11,456 nt of DNA from CAZAGD01 sp049699975 (GTDB taxonomy: Bacteria; Desulfobacterota; SM23-61), in NCBI GenBank assembly GCA_049699975.1, contig JBNAWB010000114.1, positions 1 through 11,456 on the forward strand, in the 5' to 3' direction. Numbering within the stretch: position 1 is the first letter of the stretch; every line of letters starts with the position of its first letter. The position numbers and the translations under genes are program-made. Below the pieces are notes generated by a model, which made no database searches, was not told the DNA's origin, and saw nothing but the letters and a program-made list of their open reading frames with translations. Shown one piece after another: positions 6,978 through 11,456 of this stretch.

Positions 6978-7493
6978 ATGGATAGGTGGAAAAGATTAGT
7001 TTACCGTATCGAATCCATCAGTGAATGGTCCGGGAAAATTTTTGCTTGGCTTAGCGTGCCTTTGGTTCTTTTTATGTCTTATGACGTGATTATGCGTTAT
7101 CTATTTCAAGCTCCTACCAAGTGGGCTTATGAAATGACCTGGATGCAATATGGAGCTCTTTTTATATTGGGCGGAGCATATGCTTTAAAACATAAATTGC
7201 ACGTGCGCGTAGATATTTTTTACAATCGCTGGACTCCGCGAAACAGAGCCATTTTTGATATGGTAACTTATATTGTAATCTTCTTTCCTGTTTTTTATAT
7301 TTTAGTAAAACACAGCATTATTTATGCCTATTATTCTTGGGAAGTACTGGAATGTTCATATATTAGTTATTGGCAGCCCCCGGTTTACCCGATAAAGACC
7401 GTTATGGCCGTCGGCTTTGTCTTATTTACTCTGCAAGGTATTGCCGAATTCATCCGTTTGATTTATCAAGTTTTTAAGGAGGAATCTATATGA
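6978..7493 (+). CDS. dctQ: TRAP transporter small permease subunit
   Basis: A 171-residue inner-membrane protein with four hydrophobic helices at about 21-43, 52-70, 92-113 and 138-158, the DctQ layout. The family features YDVIMRYLF (35-43) and the ALKHKLHVRVDIFY stretch after the second helix (69-82) are visible. It joins DctM to form the sodium-coupled membrane part of the TRAP system. The start at ATG 6978 is chosen because it has its own ribosome site (AAGGGAG at 6961-6967). An in-frame ATG at 6954 would add 8 residues, but it and its GGAG are locked in the 14-bp hairpin. The last bases overlap dctM by ATGA, a sign of translational coupling. Confidence 0.9.
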   Translation: MDRWKRLVYRIESISEWSGKIFAWLSVPLVLFMSYDVIMRYLFQAPTKWAYEMTWMQYGALFILGGAYALKHKLHVRVDIFYNRWTPRNRAIFDMVTYIVIFFPVFYILVKHSIIYAYYSWEVLECSYISYWQPPVYPIKTVMAVGFVLFTLQGIAEFIRLIYQVFKEESI

Positions 7494-8809
7494 GCCCGGA
7501 ATACCTGGCCGTAACTATGTTCGTTGGGGTAATCATCCTGGTTTTTGCAGGTGTACCTTTATATTTGGCTTTGGGAGGTTTGGGACTTTATTTCGGTATT
7601 GCGGGCGGTTGGGCACCGCAGGTTTATGACCAGTTCATCAACCGCATCTTTGGCCTCATGTCGAGCGAGGTTTTACCTGCTGTTCCTTTATTTGTCTTCA
7701 TGGGTGCTATTCTTGATAAATCCGGCGCGGCAGATAGGCTTTTTGGGGCACTTTATGTGGCCATGGGTGGGTTGCGAGGAGGCCTGGCCGTAGCTACTAT
7801 TTTAATTTGCACCATCTTTGCCGCTTGCACGGGCGTGGTGGGTGCCTCGGTAACTACCATGGGCATGTTGGCCCTTCCCGCTATGCTCAAGAGAAACTAC
7901 AACATTCCTTTAGCTACGGGTGCTATCTGTGCGGGAGGTACATTAGGAATTCTCATTCCGCCATCGGTCATGATGCTCCTTTATGGTCCTATGGTGGGGC
8001 TTTCTGTGGCCAAGATGTTCATGGGTGCTTTCATCCCTGGTTTTGTTCTTTCTGCTCTTTTTATCGCTTATATTGTTATAATTTGCTTAATCAAACCTGA
8101 ATACGGACCACCGATGCCCAAAGAAGAACGACAAAATATTCCGGCCTTAAAATTAGCTGGCGAAATTATTCTCTATTTAGTGCCTCCTTTGTTTTTAATT
8201 CTCGCTGTTTTAGGTTCGATTTTCTTTGGGATTGCCTCTCCGACAGAGGCGGCAGCGATGGGCGGATTAGGGGCCATTATAGTCGCCATTTTTTACCGAA
8301 GATTTAATTTGAAAGTCCTTTATGATGGAGTAATGAATACTCTACGCATCACTTCCATGGTCATGTTTGTAGCCGTGGGCGCATTTATGTTCAGTGGCGT
8401 TTTTATGGCTTTGGGAGGAGCAAAACTCATCGGCAATTTCATCATCTCCCTTCCTTTAGGGAAGTGGGGTATTTTGGCCATGATGATGGTGGTCATTTTT
8501 ATCTTAGGCATGCTCATCGACTGGATCGGTATATTATTTATTGTCGTGCCTATTTTCACGCCAGTAATTCAATCTTTGGGATTTGACGTTTTATGGTTTT
8601 CTTTAGTGGTCTGCGTTAATTTGCAGACGTCTTTTATTTCCCCACCCTTTGCCTATTCTATATTTTATTTGAAAGGTGTCGCTCCTCCAGAAGTAACTAT
8701 TGCCCATATAATCAAAGGAGTAATTCCTTTCTTAATCTTACAGGCCATAGGGACTGCTTTAGTTATCATTTTTCCCCAATTAATCCTTTGGCTGCCCAGC
8801 AAAATGTAA
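7490..8809 (+). CDS. dctM: TRAP transporter large permease subunit
   Basis: A 439-residue, highly hydrophobic protein of about a dozen membrane helices, the normal length for DctM. Typical motifs are VPLFVFMGAIL (65-75), ACTGVVGASVTTMG (112-125) and GGTLGILIPPS (149-159), with a matching second-half motif around the FGIASPTEAAAMGG segment. It forms the transport channel that takes substrate from DctP. Translation starts in the ATGA overlap with dctQ, behind AGGAGG. The stop codon is followed by a single base and then the stop of a convergent gene, so there is no room for a dedicated terminator. Confidence 0.94.
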   Translation: MSPEYLAVTMFVGVIILVFAGVPLYLALGGLGLYFGIAGGWAPQVYDQFINRIFGLMSSEVLPAVPLFVFMGAILDKSGAADRLFGALYVAMGGLRGGLAVATILICTIFAACTGVVGASVTTMGMLALPAMLKRNYNIPLATGAICAGGTLGILIPPSVMMLLYGPMVGLSVAKMFMGAFIPGFVLSALFIAYIVIICLIKPEYGPPMPKEERQNIPALKLAGEIILYLVPPLFLILAVLGSIFFGIASPTEAAAMGGLGAIIVAIFYRRFNLKVLYDGVMNTLRITSMVMFVAVGAFMFSGVFMALGGAKLIGNFIISLPLGKWGILAMMMVVIFILGMLIDWIGILFIVVPIFTPVIQSLGFDVLWFSLVVCVNLQTSFISPPFAYSIFYLKGVAPPEVTIAHIIKGVIPFLILQAIGTALVIIFPQLILWLPSKM

Positions 8810-8810
8810 A

Positions 8811-9821
8811 TTAATAGCCTTCTTGAGCAGCCTCCACAATGGCCTGCAGATTACGGAGTGGAGTCTGCAGAGGGATAGCACATTCGGGAGCAATTATATC
8901 CACGCCGGCGGCGACGCTGTAACGAACTTGCTTGTACACATCTTCAGGTGTACCCCGCAGGAGGGTAGTGGCATTATTTATGTTGCCCACCAGAGACATT
9001 TCATGATTGACTATTCTGACGGCCTCGCGGGCATCTACTTGCCATTCGAAGTGATAGCCTTCAAAGCCCGCTTCCACAAAAAGCCTTAGTCGATCACCAC
9101 AGTTTCCGCAAATATGGAGGATTAAAGGGCCCCCAATCCGGTGCACAAGTTCTTTATGAATGGGCAGAAGAAATTTTTCGTAGGTTTGGGGGCTGACTAA
9201 ATCACCCGTGGCATGGTCCGCTAAAACCACCACATCGGCTCCGGCTTGAAACTGGGCACGGGCAAAAAGGAAGGTAACTTCTTTCAAGGTGTCAAGATAA
9301 CGGCGCACTTTGTCTGGATCTGTAGCTACCCAGAGGAGAAAGTTTTGGGTCCCCGCCAGGTGATAGGAGATAGTCCAAGGCCCCATAACTTTCCCAATCA
9401 AGGCCACTTTATCTCCATAATGGCGACGCAGTAAAGATAAAGCTTCTAAAACTACTTTCATAGAAGGCTTTTCAAGTAGATTCTCGGGGATTATTAAATC
9501 TTCAATCCGTTGAATGGGGTGGGTTTGGGCATCAGGCATCATCGAAGGACTACCCCAATCCACTTCACAGCCCAAAGCTGCAGCTTCCTGTTGCACGCTA
9601 AATTCAGGCATAATGGAATCAAACCCTAAAATCTCATGGCCGGCAGCGGCCAGCTCGGCCATGAGGGGCGCTTCAAGATGAGCCTGGGGAAAATAAATCC
9701 CCACTTTTTTCATCAGTTCTTGGCAAATAATGGAAGTGGGATTTCCCACGGGTGGACGATCGGGCCGCCGTCCGCCAAATAAACCAGCCAGAAATCTTCT
9801 CTTGGGCGAAATTTTATCCAT
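8811..9821 (-). CDS. MtaA/MtbA-like methylcobamide methyltransferase (uroporphyrinogen decarboxylase superfamily)
   Basis: A 336-residue TIM-barrel protein of the UroD superfamily. It begins with RRPDRPPVGNPT (18-29) as in MtaA/MtbA and has the zinc-site pattern of that branch: H236 and C238 in LHICGNC, plus C314 in APECAIPL. In methanogen MtaA and MtbA these residues hold zinc that activates the thiol of coenzyme M to accept a methyl group from a methylated corrinoid protein. The corrinoid gene lies directly upstream, so a second-step methyl transfer (MT-II) is the best call. The true acceptor (coenzyme M, tetrahydrofolate, another thiol) cannot be read from sequence. True uroporphyrinogen decarboxylase is less likely because the zinc ligands are intact and no haem genes are near. 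The start is supported by GAGG about 8 nt upstream; 44 nt separate it from the corrinoid gene. Confidence 0.85.
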   Translation of the reverse strand: MDKISPKRRFLAGLFGGRRPDRPPVGNPTSIICQELMKKVGIYFPQAHLEAPLMAELAAAGHEILGFDSIMPEFSVQQEAAALGCEVDWGSPSMMPDAQTHPIQRIEDLIIPENLLEKPSMKVVLEALSLLRRHYGDKVALIGKVMGPWTISYHLAGTQNFLLWVATDPDKVRRYLDTLKEVTFLFARAQFQAGADVVVLADHATGDLVSPQTYEKFLLPIHKELVHRIGGPLILHICGNCGDRLRLFVEAGFEGYHFEWQVDAREAVRIVNHEMSLVGNINNATTLLRGTPEDVYKQVRYSVAAGVDIIAPECAIPLQTPLRNLQAIVEAAQEGY

Positions 9822-9865
9822 ATTTTTACCTCGATAGCATATTGGTTCAGCTCAGCAAAAATTTT

Positions 9866-10507
9866 TTAAGCTTTTTGGCCTAAAAGCTTTAAGGCTACTT
9901 CTACTCCCGAGACAGCATCAGCTCCATATCCATCAGCTCCGATTTCTTGAGCGAAAGACTCGGTTACCGGAGCTCCACCTACAATCACATAAGGCTTATT
10001 TTCATAAGGACTATTCTTTAGCGCTGCAATAATTTTCCCCATTTCTAACATGGTCGTGGTAAGGAGGGCGGAGAGACCGATAATCTGCGGCTTATGTTGT
10101 TCTATAGCCGCCATAAATTTTTCCGCCGCCACATCCACTCCCAGATCAATCACTTCGAAGCCCGACCCGGTCATCATGATGGCGACTAAGTTCTTGCCTA
10201 TGTCATGGATATCGCCCTTGACTGTTCCTAAGACAATTTTTCCTTTGGAGCCGCTTTGCTCTTTAGCAAAGAAGGGCTTTAATAATTCAATGCCTCGTTG
10301 CATATTGCGGGCGGCCAAAAGCACATCAGGTACCCATAATTCGCGAGCTTTGAACTCTTGGCCGACTATAGACATGCCGCCAATTAGCCCTTGATTAAGA
10401 ATATCCTGAGCTGAGTAGCCTGCAGCCAAAGTTTTTTTAACTAATTCTTCAATTGGACCAAAGTCAATTTCGCGCAAAACAGTATAAAATTCTTTAGCAT
10501 CTATCAT
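9866..10507 (-). CDS. Two-domain corrinoid protein of a methyltransferase system (MtaC/MtbC/MttC type)
   Basis: A 213-residue protein. Residues about 1-85 are the helical cap domain and about 88-210 the B12-binding domain. The cobalamin motif is DIHDIG (D99, H101, G104) in GTVKGDIHDIGKN, with SALLTTT (146-152) and VGGAPV (176-181) contacting the nucleotide loop, and YGADA (194-198) near the end. Proteins of this kind shuttle a methyl group between a substrate-specific methyltransferase (MT-I) and an acceptor methyltransferase. The next gene is an MtaA/MtbA-like MT-II; no MT-I such as MtaB or MttB is in the window. The length is normal. The start is supported by GGAGG about 7 nt upstream; it begins 27 nt after the hydratase gene, in one operon. 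Confidence 0.92.
   Translation of the reverse strand: MIDAKEFYTVLREIDFGPIEELVKKTLAAGYSAQDILNQGLIGGMSIVGQEFKARELWVPDVLLAARNMQRGIELLKPFFAKEQSGSKGKIVLGTVKGDIHDIGKNLVAIMMTGSGFEVIDLGVDVAAEKFMAAIEQHKPQIIGLSALLTTTMLEMGKIIAALKNSPYENKPYVIVGGAPVTESFAQEIGADGYGADAVSGVEVALKLLGQKA
9868..9889 (-). promoter_or_regulatory. 8-bp hairpin at the corrinoid-gene stop codon
   Basis: AAGCTTTT (9868-9875) and AAAAGCTT (9882-9889) are exact inverted arms with a 6-nt loop, overlapping the last codons and stop of the corrinoid gene. On the minus strand the hairpin is followed by six A and then TTTTT, so it is at most a poor terminator. It may limit read-through into the methyltransferase gene or mark an mRNA end. Confidence 0.3.
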
Positions 10508-10534
10508 AAATTATCCTCCATAGGCATATAAGGG

Positions 10535-11326
10535 TCAGCGGGCCTTATACTGGGGCTTGCGTTTTTCAGCAAAAGCTTTGGGTCCTTCAATGGCATCTTC
10601 GGTGCGCAGTAAATATGACTGAAGGGTAGATTCTAAACGCAGCCCTTCTTCCAAAGGCATGGAGAGCCCTCGAATAATAGCTTCTTTGGCCGCCCGCACG
10701 GCCAGAGGAGCATTTTCCAATATTGCCTCGGCCATCTGCAGGGCCGTGGGCATGACTTCGGGACCAGGAACTACTTTATTGATCAATCCAAGGCGGAGCG
10801 CTTCTTGAGCATCGATCCTTTTGGCCATCAGGATCATTTCCAACGCTTTAGCCACAGGAATCATGCGGGGGAGTCTTTGCGTTCCACCGGCTCCCGGGAT
10901 AATGCCCCGACTTACCTCCACAAGGCCAAAAGTGGCGTGTTCCGCAGCCACGCGTAAATCACAAGCCAAGGCCATTTCTAAGCCGCCGGCCAAGCAAAAG
11001 CCGTTTATAGCGGCGATCATTGGTTTCCAAATGTTCAGATTGCGAGTTATGCCACCAAACCCGGGGTACTTATCTTCCCGTTCCTTTCTTTCAAAAGGAG
11101 AGAGAGTTGCCAAAAAAGGAATCATTTTCTTCAAGTCGGCGCCGGCAGAGAAGGCTTTATCGCCCGCCCCGGTTAGAATAGCTACCCAGAGATTTGGGTC
11201 ATCACGAAAATCCAACCAGGCTTTACCAAGTTCTTCGCTTGTCTCCGGATCGATGGCATTCATGGCTTCCGGCCGGTTAATAGTAATAATAGCTATGCGC
11301 CCTTTTTTCTCGTAGATGATAGCCAT
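10535..11326 (-). CDS. Crotonase-family enoyl-CoA hydratase
   Basis: A 263-residue crotonase-fold protein of normal length. The oxyanion-hole segment FSAGADLK is at 59-66. The second hole and first catalytic glutamate are in CLAGGLEMALACDLRVA (111-127; E117), and the second catalytic glutamate is E137 in GLVEVSRGIIPGAGGTQR (134-151). Both glutamates needed for water addition to a 2-enoyl-CoA are present, so hydratase activity is likely. Straight-chain enoyl-CoA, cyclic dienoyl-CoA or crotonobetainyl-CoA are all possible substrates. It is the first gene of an apparent operon with the corrinoid protein and the MtaA-like enzyme. The start is well supported by AGGAGG 6 nt upstream, and a near-consensus promoter lies about 40 bp before the ATG. 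Confidence 0.92.
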   Translation of the reverse strand: MAIIYEKKGRIAIITINRPEAMNAIDPETSEELGKAWLDFRDDPNLWVAILTGAGDKAFSAGADLKKMIPFLATLSPFERKEREDKYPGFGGITRNLNIWKPMIAAINGFCLAGGLEMALACDLRVAAEHATFGLVEVSRGIIPGAGGTQRLPRMIPVAKALEMILMAKRIDAQEALRLGLINKVVPGPEVMPTALQMAEAILENAPLAVRAAKEAIIRGLSMPLEEGLRLESTLQSYLLRTEDAIEGPKAFAEKRKPQYKAR

Positions 11327-11362
11327 AATAAACCTCCTTTAAGTAATTTATTGCTTTTGGCT

Positions 11363-11391
11363 TTTATAAAAAATTAATAGAGGAAAGTCAA
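11363..11391 (-). promoter_or_regulatory. Near-consensus sigma70-type promoter for the hydratase-corrinoid-methyltransferase operon
   Basis: On the minus strand TTGACT (11391-11386, 5/6), a 17-bp spacer and TATAAA (11368-11363, 5/6). The predicted start near 11356 leaves about 30 nt of leader with AGGAGG before the ATG at 11326. No clear operator palindrome is seen around it within the visible sequence. Confidence 0.7.
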
Positions 11392-11456
11392 GGGTAAATA
11401 GAGCTGACCGTTGATCACTTTTTAAATTTCAGCTTAATTCAGGCGGGAGGGGGAGA

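Noticed and set aside
10821..11315. 164-codon plus-strand open frame opposite the enoyl-CoA hydratase gene
   Set aside because: Antisense to a well-conserved crotonase gene; no motifs and no ribosome site support.
11441..11456. G-rich end of window resembling an arm of the 51-bp palindromes
   Set aside because: Only one arm is visible and the match is compositional; it cannot be judged without sequence to the right.

Overview
The window looks like a chromosomal segment from a strictly anaerobic, fermentative, syntrophic or sulfate-reducing bacterium. The base composition is moderate to slightly AT-rich, Shine-Dalgarno sites are good, and several sigma70-type promoters are visible. An FrhB-type iron-sulfur protein, two different cobalamin-binding proteins, an MtaA/MtbA-like zinc methyltransferase, a TRAP carboxylate transporter and a cyclase-ATPase-TPR sensor together recall Desulfobacterota or related anaerobes. 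That placement is inference; no rRNA or taxonomic marker gene is present.

Left part (1-1950, minus strand): an FrhB-family 4Fe-4S protein runs off the left edge. Upstream of it is a stand-alone small cobalamin-binding subunit of the methylmalonyl-CoA mutase type. A 51-bp GC-rich imperfect palindrome lies in the intergenic space on each side of the mutase subunit. Its probable promoter carries a perfect 12-bp palindrome between the -35 and -10 boxes.

Centre (1952-8809): a very large minus-strand gene encodes a class III nucleotidyl cyclase domain, a Walker ATPase and a long helical (TPR-like) tail. The catalytic arginine position of the cyclase is a histidine. A 445-bp divergent region separates it from a plus-strand dctP-dctQ-dctM TRAP operon. 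That operon has a long leader and a perfect 14-bp hairpin between the binding-protein gene and the permease genes.

Right part (8811-11456, minus strand): an apparent three-gene operon encodes a crotonase-family enoyl-CoA hydratase, a two-domain corrinoid protein and an MtaA/MtbA-like methyltransferase, behind a near-consensus promoter. It converges on dctM with a single base between the two stop codons.

Working picture (inference): TRAP uptake of a carboxylate lies beside CoA-thioester chemistry and a corrinoid methyl-transfer module. The methyltransferase that would load the corrinoid protein (MT-I) and the large mutase subunit are both absent from the window. The crotonase/corrinoid/MtaA-like grouping is the most unusual feature and could belong to a demethylation pathway for a CoA-activated or quaternary-amine substrate.
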